From: Noviherbaspirillum sedimenti
GTDB lineage: Bacteria > Pseudomonadota > Gammaproteobacteria > Burkholderiales > Burkholderiaceae_D
Assembly: GCF_003590835.1 (NCBI RefSeq)
Contig: NZ_QYUQ01000002.1
Span: forward strand, 1,302,001 to 1,366,000
Length of the DNA stretch: 64,000 bases
Direction of reading: 5' to 3'
In this document: positions 23,024-32,489 of the stretch, one piece after another
How positions within the stretch are numbered: position 1 is the first letter of the stretch
Layout of the letters: every line of letters starts with the position of its first letter
Program-made: the position numbers and the translations under genes
Notes under the pieces: generated by a model
The model's database searches: none
What the model was told of the DNA's origin: nothing
What the model saw: the letters and a program-made list of their open reading frames with translations, nothing else

Positions 23024-25282
23024 TTACTTGCGCCGCGCGTCGATCACGCCAGTCACTTCGCGGATGACCGCCAGCGCCTTGACGAGTTGCGCGGTCGAAC
23101 CGATCTCTGCGGTAAACGCCATGCGTGCCTGCCCTTTCGCGCTTTGCGTGCTGACACCGATGACGTTGATCTTTTCCCGCATCAGTATCTCGGAGATGTC
23201 GCGCAACAGCCCCTGGCGATCCTGGGCAATGATGAAGATATCGACCGGATAGACGGTTTCCTTGCCGGCCTCGCCCCAGTTGGTCTGGATCACCCGCTCC
23301 GGTGCATGCACGATCATCTCGGCGAAATTCTTGCAATCGGCGCGATGGATCGACACACCCTTGCCGCGCGTAATGAAGCCGACGATCTTGTCCGGCGGCG
23401 CCGGCTTGCAGCACTTGGCCAGCTGCGTCAGCAAGCCCTCGGTGCCGACCACCAGCACGCCCGACTTGGCGCCCTGCGCCACGCTCGAGGCGCGGCTTTT
23501 GCGCGTCACCACCGCCGCATCCGGATTGGCCGGCGGCTGCTTCGCCGCCTCGCCCTCGTGCAGGGCGTGTTCCACCGTGCGCAAACTGAATTCATCCTTG
23601 CCGACCGACAGGAACAAGTCGTCCGGCTTGGCGAATCCCAGCTTGTGCGCCAGTTCTTCCAGATTGACCGCAGTCTTGCCTTCACGCTGCAGGGTCTTTT
23701 CGATCAGGCCACGCCCCGTCGCCAAAGTGGCTTGCTGGTCGAGCGCATTGAACCACGCGCGCACCTTGGCGCGCGTGCGTGAACTGGCGGCATAGCCCTG
23801 GCTCAGCCAGTCGCGCGACGGCCCGGCCGAGGCGGCGCTGCTGCCCTTGGCGGTGATGATCTCCACCGTCTGGCCATTTTTCAGGGGCGTATTCAGCGGC
23901 ACCATGGCGCCATCGACGCGCGCGCCGCGGCAACGGTGGCCGATATCGCTGTGCAAGTGGTAGGCAAAATCGATCGGTGTGCCGCCGGAGGGCAATTCGA
24001 TCACGCGCGCCTGCGGCGTCATCACGTAGATGCGGTCATCCAGGGTAGCCGACTTGAGCTTTTCGACCCATTCGCGGCGCCCCTCGTCCTGGCCCACCAC
24101 GGCATCGGTGACCTCGCTCTTCCACGCCAGCAATTGACGCAGCCAGGCGATCTTTTCATCGTATTTCTTGGCAGCGAAATTGGCGCCGCCGGCTTCCTTG
24201 TAGCGCCAGTGTGCCGCCACGCCATACTCGGCGAACTGGTGCATTTCGCGGGTGCGGATCTGCACTTCCAGCGCGCGGCCGTCTTCCGCCGTCACTACCG
24301 TGTGCAATGACTGATATCCGTTGCCCTTGGGGCGGGCGATATAGTCGTCAAATTCATCCGGGATCGGCGTCCAGATATGGTGCACGATGCCCAATACCGT
24401 ATAGCAAGTCTTGACATCCTTGACGATCACGCGGAAGGCACGTACGTCGTAGAGCGAGGCAAAGTCGAGCGACTTGCCCTTCATCTTGCTCCAGATGCTG
24501 TAAATATGCTTGGGGCGACCGGAGACTTCGGCCTCGATACCGGCTGCGGCCATCTCGGACTGCAGGCGCGCGATGGCTTCGGCGACGAAAGCTTCGCGGC
24601 CGAGGCGTTTTTCCTCGAGCATCCTGGCGATGCGCTTGTAGGTTTCCGGCTCGATGAAGCGGAACGACAAGTCTTCCAGTTCCCACTTCAGCTGCCATAT
24701 CCCGAGACGATTGGCCAGCGGTGCATACAGGTCGAGCGTGGTGCGGCCGTATTCGCGGGTGCGGTCGGTGTCGAGCTTTTGCTCGGCGAAATAGCGCAGC
24801 GAGGCTACCCGCGACGCCAGCCGCACCAGCACCGCGCGCATGTCGGTGGCCATCGCCAGCAGCATCTTGCGCAGCGTTTCCTGCTGGATCGCCGCCTGCT
24901 GCTGGGCATTCTTGCCCTTACCCGGCTCCTGTTGCTCGAAAGTAGTTTCATGCAGGCGCATCAATTGGCGAATGCCCGCCACCAGATCGGCGATTTCCTT
25001 GCCGAAGCGGATTTCGATTTCCTCGCCCTGCGCCGGCGCCAGCGCCGGCAACTCGAACAGCAGCGCGGCAATCCGCGTATCGGCATCGGCTTCCAGATGC
25101 GCCAGCACGCCCGCCACCGTCAGTGCGTATTCGTAGGCATCCTGGCCCTTGATGACATTCTGTCCGGCATAGTAAGGCTGGACAAAATCGAGCGCCGCGC
25201 ACACGCGCTTGGCATCGGTGGCACTCAAGCCCGCCACCAGCAATTCGTGGCTGGAGTGTTCAGCGGCCGTTACGGAAACCAT
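23024..25282 (-). CDS. relA: (p)ppGpp synthetase RelA
   Basis: 752 residues from the ATG at 25280-25282; the upstream extension overlaps the RidA gene and has no family character. RelA makes (p)ppGpp on starved ribosomes. The N-terminal hydrolase domain is degenerate: LLFELPAL stands where hydrolases have an LLHD motif. The synthetase domain (about 220-345) has YDVRAFRVIV, the EFDD of the ExDD class at about 310 (typical of monofunctional RelA), and GNGYQSLHT. TGS and ACT domains follow. It starts 7 bp after the RidA stop. Confidence 0.95.
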   Translation of the reverse strand: MVSVTAAEHSSHELLVAGLSATDAKRVCAALDFVQPYYAGQNVIKGQDAYEYALTVAGVLAHLEADADTRIAALLFELPALAPAQGEEIEIRFGKEIADLVAGIRQLMRLHETTFEQQEPGKGKNAQQQAAIQQETLRKMLLAMATDMRAVLVRLASRVASLRYFAEQKLDTDRTREYGRTTLDLYAPLANRLGIWQLKWELEDLSFRFIEPETYKRIARMLEEKRLGREAFVAEAIARLQSEMAAAGIEAEVSGRPKHIYSIWSKMKGKSLDFASLYDVRAFRVIVKDVKTCYTVLGIVHHIWTPIPDEFDDYIARPKGNGYQSLHTVVTAEDGRALEVQIRTREMHQFAEYGVAAHWRYKEAGGANFAAKKYDEKIAWLRQLLAWKSEVTDAVVGQDEGRREWVEKLKSATLDDRIYVMTPQARVIELPSGGTPIDFAYHLHSDIGHRCRGARVDGAMVPLNTPLKNGQTVEIITAKGSSAASAGPSRDWLSQGYAASSRTRAKVRAWFNALDQQATLATGRGLIEKTLQREGKTAVNLEELAHKLGFAKPDDLFLSVGKDEFSLRTVEHALHEGEAAKQPPANPDAAVVTRKSRASSVAQGAKSGVLVVGTEGLLTQLAKCCKPAPPDKIVGFITRGKGVSIHRADCKNFAEMIVHAPERVIQTNWGEAGKETVYPVDIFIIAQDRQGLLRDISEILMREKINVIGVSTQSAKGQARMAFTAEIGSTAQLVKALAVIREVTGVIDARRK

Positions 25283-25289
25283 GGAAGCA

Positions 25290-25640
25290 TTATTTTTGCG
25301 CTGCGGTGACAACCATCTCGACCAGCCACTCTGACCGGGCAAGCCTGGCCTCGACGGTGGCGCGGGGAGGCGCATTTCCAGGCGCAACCCATTCGTTCCA
25401 GACCGCGTTCATGGCGTCGAAATTGGCAAGGTCGGCAAGGTAAATCTGGCACATCAGGATGTGCGCCTTGTCGCTGCCCCCTTCGCCCAGCAGACGATCG
25501 ATATGTCCCAGCACTTCGCGTGTCTGGCCGGCGATATCCTGGGCGGTATCCTCGGCAACCTGCCCTGCCAGATAGAGCGTGCCGTTGTGTAACGCCATCT
25601 CGGACAGAGTTTTGCCCGGATGGAAGCGTTGAATTGCCAT
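25290..25640 (-). CDS. RidA/YjgF-family protein
   Basis: 116 residues from the ATG at 25638-25640. The RidA fold is recognised from LYLAGQVAEDTAQDIAGQTREVLGHIDRLL and the conserved arginine in PPRATVEARLA. RidA proteins hydrolyse reactive enamine/imine intermediates, but many relatives have other roles. It lies directly upstream of relA on the same strand, so co-transcription is likely. The match is to the wider family rather than to canonical RidA, whose C-terminus differs. Confidence 0.85.
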   Translation of the reverse strand: MAIQRFHPGKTLSEMALHNGTLYLAGQVAEDTAQDIAGQTREVLGHIDRLLGEGGSDKAHILMCQIYLADLANFDAMNAVWNEWVAPGNAPPRATVEARLARSEWLVEMVVTAAQK

Positions 25641-25723
25641 GATGGTCAATGCTTTATGCAATTAGATGGAGCGGAAAAAAATGAACCGAGAATCAATCCA
25701 CAATCCGATTCTCGTTCAGACCA

Positions 25724-26590
25724 TCAATCGCGCAAAAAGTCTTTCACAATCGAGATCTGGTCTTCATGCATCAAGGTCGGCGCATGGCCGACACCTTCGA
25801 ACTCGGCCACTTTGGCGCGCGGGCCGCGCTGACGCATGGCATCGGCAGTCGCCGCCCTCATCAAGCCTGACTGGGCGCCGCGCAGCAGCAGGGTCGGACA
25901 GGTGATCGCATCGTACTGTTGCCACAACAAGGCTTCCGAAGCGACGACATCCGCAAAATAGGCATGCTTGAAAGGATCGGCCAGCCCCAGATCATAGTGG
26001 CGCGTCCACTGGCCATCGTCGCGCTGGCGCAATACGCCCTTGGCAAGCCTGTGCCACTCGGCATCGGTATGCGAACCGAAGGGCACCGAAATGGCGCGAA
26101 TATAGGTCTCCGCATCCTCGTACGTCGGAAAGCGCAAATCCTGGCCGATATAGTCGGCGATGGTTTTCAGGGAAGTCATGTCGAGCGCGGGACCGACGTC
26201 ATTGAGCACCAACTTGCGGATCGGATTGCCCGGCAGCGCCGCCAGCGGGATGGCGATCAAGCCCCCCATCGAAGTCCCGATCCAGTCCACGGTCTCGACA
26301 TCCAGCCGCGCCAGCAAAGTCACCATGTCGCAAACATATTGCGGAATGACGTAATACGCCGGATTGCGCAGCCAGTCGGAACGGCCGCGTCCGACGATAT
26401 CCGGGCAAATCACGCGATATTGGTCGCACAAAGCGGCGGCGATATTATCAAAATCATCAGAAACCCGCGTCACCCCATGCACGCACACCAGCACTTTCGG
26501 ATTGGCGGGATCGCCCCATTCCTTGTAGACCATTTTATGCAGGCCGGCTGGAGAAATACATTGCACGCTTTTAATCTGAGGCTGGGTCAT
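25724..26590 (-). CDS. Alpha/beta hydrolase (paralogue 1)
   Basis: 288 residues. Alpha/beta hydrolase fold with oxyanion segment VHGVTR, nucleophile S107 in GTSMGG, and a C-terminal His in EGVGHAP. The acid is probably the Asp in the segment before it. The substrate is unknown. It resembles the gene at 27579-28430 along its length (KEWGDPANP/TEWGDPGNR; VICPDIVGRGRSDW/VICPDVIGRGNSEW), so the two look like paralogues on either side of bdhA. A role in releasing 3-hydroxybutyrate from oligomers or thioesters would suit the context but is inferred. Confidence 0.85.
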   Translation of the reverse strand: MTQPQIKSVQCISPAGLHKMVYKEWGDPANPKVLVCVHGVTRVSDDFDNIAAALCDQYRVICPDIVGRGRSDWLRNPAYYVIPQYVCDMVTLLARLDVETVDWIGTSMGGLIAIPLAALPGNPIRKLVLNDVGPALDMTSLKTIADYIGQDLRFPTYEDAETYIRAISVPFGSHTDAEWHRLAKGVLRQRDDGQWTRHYDLGLADPFKHAYFADVVASEALLWQQYDAITCPTLLLRGAQSGLMRAATADAMRQRGPRAKVAEFEGVGHAPTLMHEDQISIVKDFLRD

Positions 26591-26715
26591 GTCTGCTCAA
26601 TCTGGCAACAATATGGATATCAATTAACATTTTACTGCCGGATAAGATTAAAATCCCAGCTCCGTCACTCCGCGGTAATAATTTATTTTTATAAGACACA
26701 TTGGAAGAGGACATT

Positions 26716-27510
26716 ATGCAAGGTAAGACGCTTCAAGGTAAAACCGCACTCGTTACCGGCTCGACATCCGGCATCGGCCTGGGGATCGCCCGCTCTCTGG
26801 CGGCGGCAGGCGCCAACATTGTATTCAATGGCTTTGGCGACCTGAAGGAAATCGACGCCTTGCAAACATCCGTCGCGCAGGAATTCGGCGTGCAAACGGC
26901 TTACCATAATGCCGACATGTCCAAGGCCGGCGAGATCGAAGCCCTGATGAAATTCGCCGCCGAAAAATTCGGCGCCGTCGATATTCTTGTTAACAATGCC
27001 GGCATCCAGCATGTCGCCAATGTCGAGGATTTCCCGGTCGAGAAATGGGATGCCATCATCGCCATCAATCTGACTTCCGCTTTCCATACCACCCGCCTGG
27101 CGCTGCCGGCGATGAAGGCGAAAAACTGGGGCCGCATCATCAACGTCGCCTCGGTGCATGGCCTGGTCGGCTCCGCGCAAAAATCCGCCTACGTCGCCGC
27201 CAAGCATGGCATCGTCGGCCTGACCAAGGTCACCGCACTGGAAAACGCCCAGAGCGGCGTCACCGCCAACGCCATTTGCCCGGGCTGGGTGCTGACCCCG
27301 CTGGTGCAAAAACAGGTGGATGCGCGCGCCGCCGCCGGCAATCTTTCCAACGATGAAGCCAAGCGCCAGCTGCTGCAAGAAAAGCAGCCGTCCGGCGAAT
27401 TCGTCACACCGGAACAACTGGGCAGCCTGGCGGTGTACCTGTGCAGCGAGGCCGCCAGCCAGATGCGCGGCATGTCGCTCAACGTCGACGGCGGCTGGGT
27501 CGCGCAGTAA
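26716..27510 (+). CDS. bdhA: 3-hydroxybutyrate dehydrogenase
   Basis: 264 residues. It oxidises (R)-3-hydroxybutyrate to acetoacetate with NAD+. A short-chain dehydrogenase with TGSTSGIG (14-21), the NNAG motif and a catalytic SAYVAAKHG (Tyr-x3-Lys). The C-terminal VTPEQLGSLAVYLCSEAASQ resembles BdhA, and QLLQEKQPSGEFVTPEQ is typical. The start is the ATG at 26716 with GAGGA five bases upstream; a TTG 15 bases earlier is less likely. The gene lies between two alpha/beta hydrolases on the other strand and 3.5 kb from scoAB, the next step of the pathway. Confidence 0.93.
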   Translation: MQGKTLQGKTALVTGSTSGIGLGIARSLAAAGANIVFNGFGDLKEIDALQTSVAQEFGVQTAYHNADMSKAGEIEALMKFAAEKFGAVDILVNNAGIQHVANVEDFPVEKWDAIIAINLTSAFHTTRLALPAMKAKNWGRIINVASVHGLVGSAQKSAYVAAKHGIVGLTKVTALENAQSGVTANAICPGWVLTPLVQKQVDARAAAGNLSNDEAKRQLLQEKQPSGEFVTPEQLGSLAVYLCSEAASQMRGMSLNVDGGWVAQ

Positions 27511-27545
27511 GTTGAAGCAAGCAGCGCGCAACGGCGCGCTGCCCG

Positions 27546-27574
27546 AAATCGCGCGGGCAAGCCCGCGCGATTTT
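27546..27574 (+). terminator. Terminator of bdhA
   Basis: AAATCGCGCGGGC-AA-GCCCGCGCGATTT forms a long GC-rich stem followed by TTCGTTT. A second hairpin AGCGCGC-AACG-GCGCGCT lies just before it. The convergent hydrolase gene ends four bases later and may use the same structure. Confidence 0.85.
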
Positions 27575-27578
27575 TCGT

Positions 27579-28430
27579 TTACCGATTCGCTGATCCTTCG
27601 GCCAGAAAATCCAGCACGATATTGATCTGGTCGCCCGCCATCAGCGGCGGCGCATGGCCGATCCCTTCGAACACATGCGCGCGCGCGCGCGGATTGCGCC
27701 GTAACATTTCCTCCAGGGTTTCCTGGGTCAGAATGCCGGACTCGGAACCGCGCAGGATCAACACCGGGATATCGATCTTTTCCCACAAATCCCATACCTG
27801 GAAGTCTTCGTGCAAGTTGCGAAAACTCTCGCGTATGCGCGGGTCATAAGCCAGGCGCAGATCGCCATCCTCGGTGAGCCGCGAACCGATGCGCGCCAGG
27901 TGGCGCCATTGCTCTTCGGTGAGCTCGCCGAATTTGGGATACAGGAGGCGCAAGTGCGCCTCGACTTCGGCGTGATTACGGAAGCGCTCGTCCCTGCCGA
28001 TGTAATCCGCGATAAATGCCAGGCCCTCCCTGGCAATGAAAGGGCCGACATCGTTCAGCACCAGTCGCTTGATCGGATGGCTTTTCCTGCTGGCGAGATA
28101 AATGCCGATCAGGCCACCCATCGAGGTACCGACCCAGTTCACCTTTTTCGTACCTATGCGCGCCAGCAATGCCGCGGCATCGCTCATGTACTGGTCGAAC
28201 CAGTAATGCGCGGGTTCGACCCATTCGCTATTGCCGCGGCCGATCACATCCGGGCAAATCACCCGGTAGTGGTCTTCGCAAGCCTTGGCGAACCAGTCGA
28301 AATAGCGGCTATTCAAGGTCAGGCCGTGGGCGCAGACAATGATGTCGCGGTTGCCAGGATCGCCCCACTCGGTATAGGCCAAGCGATGAAAGCCATCCTG
28401 GTTCATGCCGAGAAATTGATGTTGTCTCAT
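27579..28430 (-). CDS. Alpha/beta hydrolase (paralogue 2)
   Basis: 283 residues. Alpha/beta hydrolase with AHGLTLNSR oxyanion segment, nucleophile S103 in GTSMGG and His in EGIGHAPPL. GGAGGGG precedes the ATG. It is a clear relative of the product of 25724-26590. Substrate not known; hydrolysis of a hydroxybutyrate or other short acyl ester is the simplest guess from bdhA and scoAB nearby. Confidence 0.85.
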   Translation of the reverse strand: MRQHQFLGMNQDGFHRLAYTEWGDPGNRDIIVCAHGLTLNSRYFDWFAKACEDHYRVICPDVIGRGNSEWVEPAHYWFDQYMSDAAALLARIGTKKVNWVGTSMGGLIGIYLASRKSHPIKRLVLNDVGPFIAREGLAFIADYIGRDERFRNHAEVEAHLRLLYPKFGELTEEQWRHLARIGSRLTEDGDLRLAYDPRIRESFRNLHEDFQVWDLWEKIDIPVLILRGSESGILTQETLEEMLRRNPRARAHVFEGIGHAPPLMAGDQINIVLDFLAEGSANR

Positions 28431-28699
28431 GGTCCCCTCCCCATTATGTAATTTATTGTTTTTAGTGAATTATTGCTATTTATAACATTTTTCTCCTGCT
28501 TAATCTTCCAATATGCCTGGTGCCAGCCTGAAATTCACCTATCCGCAACACCGGAAGCCGGCGGAAAGACAGCAATAGCTTTGCACGCTTGCATTCACAT
28601 GGAAAAAGATGGGTGATTCAAGTAAACTATTGCCAACATTAATGCCCTTTCCCATGGATAGGGTGGCCCAGCAAGATGACCAACCCCACTGGAGACGCC

Positions 28700-29332
28700 A
28701 TGTCCGACCCATCCATCGAGATTCGCACGCGCGCGATGGAATTTCTCAAGCAACAGGAGCTCAGTCCGGATACCCAGACCCGCATTTGCCTTTTCCTGCA
28801 GGGCGTCAAAAGCATTAATGCCACCATCCTGTCGCGGGTGGAATTCCAGCCAATGGATTGGGTTCCCTACAAGTTTTTGCACAGCCAGTGCTACAAGGAA
28901 GTTGAACTGACCACCCTGCTGGGAAAATCCACTACCTGGAGCAGCAATCCGCTGATATTCCTTGCCGCCACCCAACTCAACCTCTCGCTGTGGCAGGAGA
29001 CCGGCGCGGCCCGCTACATGGGCGGCATGCTCAAGGTCGACCGCAACTTTTACGAATACCTGGCGCTGTCGCATGCCTTCCTGTCGGTGATTCGCATCCT
29101 GCCGCTACTGTCGGTGCAAATCAGCCTGGACACGCCTTTCCTGTCTGCCCTGAAGGAAATCGAGGAAGAAAACGGCCGGCAGATCCAGACCCAGATCCGC
29201 CTGCTGAAGGACATGGCCATCGAGCTGTCCCTGGATGAAAAGGAAAACATCATCGAATCGCAACGGCAGATCGTCGAAAGGCTGTTCCTGCGCCTGCTCG
29301 ACGAGATTACCGAGACCCGGGTCGCCGCCTAA
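28700..29332 (+). CDS. Protein of unknown function, helical
   Basis: 210 residues from the ATG at 28700 (GGAG five bases upstream); an ATG at 28676 has no good ribosome-binding site. I do not recognise the family. The sequence looks almost wholly helical with amphipathic stretches near the C-terminus (KEIEEENGRQIQTQIRLLKD) and no signal peptide or membrane segment. The first part has a Trp/Cys/Phe-rich patch (MDWVPYKFLHSQCYKEVE). It precedes an alpha/beta hydrolase gene by 40 bp on the same strand, so it is probably in an operon with it. Codon use is like its neighbours, supporting a real gene. Confidence 0.75.
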   Translation: MSDPSIEIRTRAMEFLKQQELSPDTQTRICLFLQGVKSINATILSRVEFQPMDWVPYKFLHSQCYKEVELTTLLGKSTTWSSNPLIFLAATQLNLSLWQETGAARYMGGMLKVDRNFYEYLALSHAFLSVIRILPLLSVQISLDTPFLSALKEIEEENGRQIQTQIRLLKDMAIELSLDEKENIIESQRQIVERLFLRLLDEITETRVAA

Positions 29333-29372
29333 CTAAGACCGTTGCCGCCGTACCGCCCACCAGGAAGCCACC

Positions 29373-30380
29373 ATGCCAGTTTTTCGCTACAAGAATTCCG
29401 AGATTTACTACGACCTGTTCGGCAACGAAGGCGATCCGGCCCTCACCCTCGTCAATGGCTTGTCGATGCGCACTTCGCATTGGGCGCCCTACTTCAAGAT
29501 GCTGCCGCAAAAAGGCGTGCGTGTGCTGTCCTACGACATGCTCGGCCAGGGCCATTCCAGCAAGCCCATCCTCGGCGTGGATTTCGACGACCATGCCATC
29601 ATGCTCAAGGCGCTGCATGACCATCTCGGTATCGAACAGCCCTATGTGATGGGTATTTCGTTTGGCGGCGTGGTGGTGCTGCGCTACGCCATCATGTTCC
29701 CGGATGCCCTCAAGGGCTTGCTGCCGATCTCGACCTTTTCCGAGCTCGACCCGGTGCTCACCTGCCACGCGGCCAATCTCTACATCAGCATGGCGCGGGT
29801 CGGCTTCGAGTTCTATCTCGACTTGCTGATGCCGCTGAATTTCACCAACGAATGGCTGTCGAAAAACAGGGACTTGCTCGCCATCGTCAAACGCGTCGGC
29901 AGCAGCGGCAATGAAATCTACGGCATCCAGAACCTGATGGAATCGCTCGCCAGTTTTTCGACGATTACGCCGGATCTGGCAAAAATCACCGTGCCGACCC
30001 TGATCCTGAATGGCGAGTACGATGCACTCACCCCGCGGCATCTGCATGACATCATCCGCACCAACACGCCGAACTCGCGCATGCTGGTCCTGCCGAGAAT
30101 GTCGCACGCCTTTACCCTGGAAATCCCCGAACTCTGCGCCCGCATCTTCGCCGAATTTATCGCGCAGGTGGGGAACGGCACCTGGCAAGGCGACCAGACC
30201 GTGTGGATCGCCAATGAAGACGCGAATGCACCTGAAATCGCTTACCAGTGCCCGGGCGACCACCTGCGTTATGTACCGCAAACCAGCCAGGAGCCGACCA
30301 CTCAAGTCAAGCGCACCACCTGGGTTCGCCGCAGCACGCGCACCGCAAAGTCTGCAAGGAAAACCGTCAAGGCAGGCTAA
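29373..30380 (+). CDS. Alpha/beta hydrolase with a basic C-terminal tail
   Basis: 335 residues. An alpha/beta hydrolase core (1-270) with VNGLSMRTSHW oxyanion segment, nucleophile S96 in GISFGG, acid in NGEYDALTP and His in RMSHAF. About 60 residues follow, ending in a Lys/Arg/Thr-rich tail (VKRTTWVRRSTRTAKSARKT) that is unusual for the family and could bind nucleic acid, membrane or granule surface. It is not closely similar to the two hydrolases flanking bdhA. AGGAAG precedes the ATG. Confidence 0.85.
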   Translation: MPVFRYKNSEIYYDLFGNEGDPALTLVNGLSMRTSHWAPYFKMLPQKGVRVLSYDMLGQGHSSKPILGVDFDDHAIMLKALHDHLGIEQPYVMGISFGGVVVLRYAIMFPDALKGLLPISTFSELDPVLTCHAANLYISMARVGFEFYLDLLMPLNFTNEWLSKNRDLLAIVKRVGSSGNEIYGIQNLMESLASFSTITPDLAKITVPTLILNGEYDALTPRHLHDIIRTNTPNSRMLVLPRMSHAFTLEIPELCARIFAEFIAQVGNGTWQGDQTVWIANEDANAPEIAYQCPGDHLRYVPQTSQEPTTQVKRTTWVRRSTRTAKSARKTVKAG

Positions 30381-30453
30381 ACGTCCGCGCTTGTGATCGG
30401 ATTCGACGTATGTCATTATTGCCCCACAATAATTTTAAAGAGGGGGATAAGAC

Positions 30454-30933
30454 ATGTCGCGTATTGCCAACATCATTTCAACAGCGCACTACTTACCCGA
30501 ACACAAAGTCACCAACGCTGAACTCACCGACCGCTTCACCGCGCGGGACAATCCGGAAGTCATCGCCAAATTCGCCGCCAGCACCGGTATCGACCAGCGC
30601 TTCTACGCGCCCGACGACTGGGCCACTTCCGACCTGGCCCTGCCCGCCGCGCGGGAAGCGCTACGGCGCGCCGGCCGCAAGCCGGAAGACGTCGACCAGC
30701 TCATCTTCACCCAGGTGCGCAAGCCGACCATCGAACTGGCCGCGCAAAACTGCGGCGTGCCCATCGAAAAATGCCACATGATCATGGATAAATGGGGCTA
30801 TACCGGCTCGGCCTGCATCCCGATGGCGCTGGACGACGCCATCAGCCTGGGCAAGGTCAAGTCGGGCGACCTGGTGGTGATGATCGGCTCGGGCGTGGGT
30901 TACAACCAGGCGGTCTGCGCGTTTAGAATGTAA
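30454..30933 (+). pseudogene. FabH-like 3-oxoacyl-ACP synthase gene with an internal deletion
   Basis: 159 residues against about 330-370 for the family. Residues 1-87 match the N-terminus of FabH-like ketoacyl synthases (ISTAHYLPEHKVTNAEL, DLALPAAREALRRAGRKPEDVD). The rest (FTQVRKPTIELAAQN, IMDKWGYTGSACIPMALDDAI, GDLVVMIGSGVGYN) matches the last 70. The middle, with the catalytic Cys and His, is missing in frame. AGAGGGGG precedes the ATG, so it may still be translated. The product cannot condense acyl groups. Confidence 0.8.
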
Positions 30934-30937
30934 AAAA

Positions 30938-30961
30938 ACGGCGCCTGTTTCCAGGCGCCGT
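30938..30961. terminator. Two-way terminator between the fabH-like gene and scoB
   Basis: ACGGCGCCTG-TTTC-CAGGCGCCGT is a perfect ten-base stem. On the minus strand it is followed by a run of seven T, so it is a strong terminator for scoAB. On the plus strand the following bases are only weakly T-rich (ATTC). Confidence 0.88.
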
Positions 30962-30982
30962 ATTCATTGGAGCGACTGCAGC

Positions 30983-31636
30983 TTAAGCCACTGCGCTCAC
31001 ATCCAGCTTGGCTTCGGTGTGTTCCTGCACTTCTTCCTTGGTCACGCCCGGTGCCAATTCGATCAGTTTCAAGCCGTTCGGCGTCACATCGATCACGCCG
31101 AGGTCGGTGATGATGCGATTGACCACTTTCACGCCGGTCAGCGGCAGGTTGCACTGCTTGAGGATCTTCCTGGAGATCGAGCCATCCTTGCCCTTGGCCA
31201 CATGCTCCATCAGCACGACCACACGGCCAACGCCGGCCACCAGGTCCATTGCACCGCCCATGCCCTTGACCATTTTTCCCGGAATCATCCAATTGGCCAG
31301 GTCGCCGGTTTCCGACACCTGCATCGCGCCGAGGATGGCGATGTTGATCTTGCCGCCGCGGATCATCGCAAACGAATCCGCCGAGCTGAAGAAGGACGAG
31401 CCTTTCAAGGTCGTAACGGTCTGCTTGCCGGCGTTGATCAGGTCGGGATCGATTTCATCTTCGGTCGGGAACGGGCCGATGCCCAGCAAGCCGTTTTCCG
31501 ACTGCAGCCAGACTTCCATGTCGTTCGGCACATAGTTGGCCACCAGGGTCGGCAAACCGATGCCCAGATTGACGTAGAAACCATCCTGCAATTCTTTTGC
31601 CGCGCGTGCGGCCATTTCATCACGAGTCCATGCCAT
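30983..31636 (-). CDS. scoB: Succinyl-CoA:3-ketoacid CoA-transferase subunit B
   Basis: 217 residues. With ScoA it moves CoA from succinyl-CoA to acetoacetate. The catalytic Glu is E47 in the SENG motif ([12 protein letters not shown]). [15 protein letters not shown] and [15 protein letters not shown] are typical of the beta subunit. It starts 15 bp after scoA ends. With bdhA it completes the route from 3-hydroxybutyrate to acetoacetyl-CoA. Confidence 0.96.
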   Translation of the reverse strand: MAWTRDEMAARAAKELQDGFYVNLGIGLPTLVANYVPNDMEVWLQSENGLLGIGPFPTEDEIDPDLINAGKQTVTTLKGSSFFSSADSFAMIRGGKINIAILGAMQVSETGDLANWMIPGKMVKGMGGAMDLVAGVGRVVVLMEHVAKGKDGSISRKILKQCNLPLTGVKVVNRIITDLGVIDVTPNGLKLIELAPGVTKEEVQEHTEAKLDVSAVA

Positions 31637-31651
31637 GTCTATTCTCCCCTG

Positions 31652-32350
31652 TTACTTTGCACGCGTGGTGCGTTGTTCGATGCGTTTTTCCGGCGTGGCG
31701 TTGACCACGATGCGGTGCACGAATATGCTGGGAGTATGGACCTGGTCCGGATCGATCTCGCCCACTTCGACCAGTTCCTCGACCTCGACGATGGTGATCT
31801 TGCCGGCCATGGCGGCGTTCGGATTGAAGTTGCGCGCGGTCTTGCGGAACACCAGGTTACCGGCCTTGTCGGCCTTCCAGGCCTTGACCAGCGAAACGTC
31901 GGCTACCAGCGCACGTTCCATGACGTATTGCTGGCCATCGAATTCGCGGATTTCCTTGCCGTCGGCGACGATGGTGCCCACGCCGGTCTTGGTGAAGAAT
32001 GCGGGAATGCCGGCGCCGCCGGCGCGCAGTTTTTCGGCCAGGGTGCCTTGCGGGGTGAATTCCAGCTCGAGTTCGCCGGACAGATACTGGCGTTCGAATT
32101 CCTTGTTCTCGCCGACGTACGACGAGATCATTTTCTTGATCTGGCGGGTCGTCAGCAACTGGCCGAGGCCAAAGCCATCGACGCCGGCATTGTTGGAAAT
32201 GGCGGTCAGGCCCTTGACGCCCGAGTCGCGCAGCGCGGCGATCAGTGCTTCAGGTATGCCGCACAGGCCGAAACCGCCAACGGCGATCGTCTGGCCATCC
32301 TTGACGATACCGGCCAGGGCGGTGGCCGCATCGGGATAAACTTTTTTCAT
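31652..32350 (-). CDS. scoA: Succinyl-CoA:3-ketoacid CoA-transferase subunit A
   Basis: 232 residues. Alpha subunit of the CoA-transferase, with the CoA-binding [10 protein letters not shown] loop (25-34) and the family signatures [13 protein letters not shown] and [14 protein letters not shown] strong GAGGGGG ribosome-binding site precedes the ATG. First gene of the scoA-scoB operon, divergent from a PAS-LuxR regulator 139 bp away, which is the obvious candidate to control it. Confidence 0.96.
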   Translation of the reverse strand: MKKVYPDAATALAGIVKDGQTIAVGGFGLCGIPEALIAALRDSGVKGLTAISNNAGVDGFGLGQLLTTRQIKKMISSYVGENKEFERQYLSGELELEFTPQGTLAEKLRAGGAGIPAFFTKTGVGTIVADGKEIREFDGQQYVMERALVADVSLVKAWKADKAGNLVFRKTARNFNPNAAMAGKITIVEVEELVEVGEIDPDQVHTPSIFVHRIVVNATPEKRIEQRTTRAK

Positions 32351-32489
32351 ACTCCCCCTCGTCTCTTTATATAAAGTGGATCCGTTACTACACTACATAG
32401 GTCTCCAGCATAAGTTGCGCACCGGGACTGTACAATACCGTAAAAATACCTTATGTTGATAACTGAATACCACCATAGATGACGGCTTC

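Noticed and set aside
27579..28430. Alpha/beta hydrolase called as a specific PHB depolymerase
   Set aside because: No PHB-binding or depolymerase-specific motif (such as the PhaZ lipase box with catalytic Cys) was seen; only the general fold is supported.
31019..32374. 451-codon plus-strand open frame opposite scoAB
   Set aside because: Antisense shadow with low-complexity His/Gln/Arg content.
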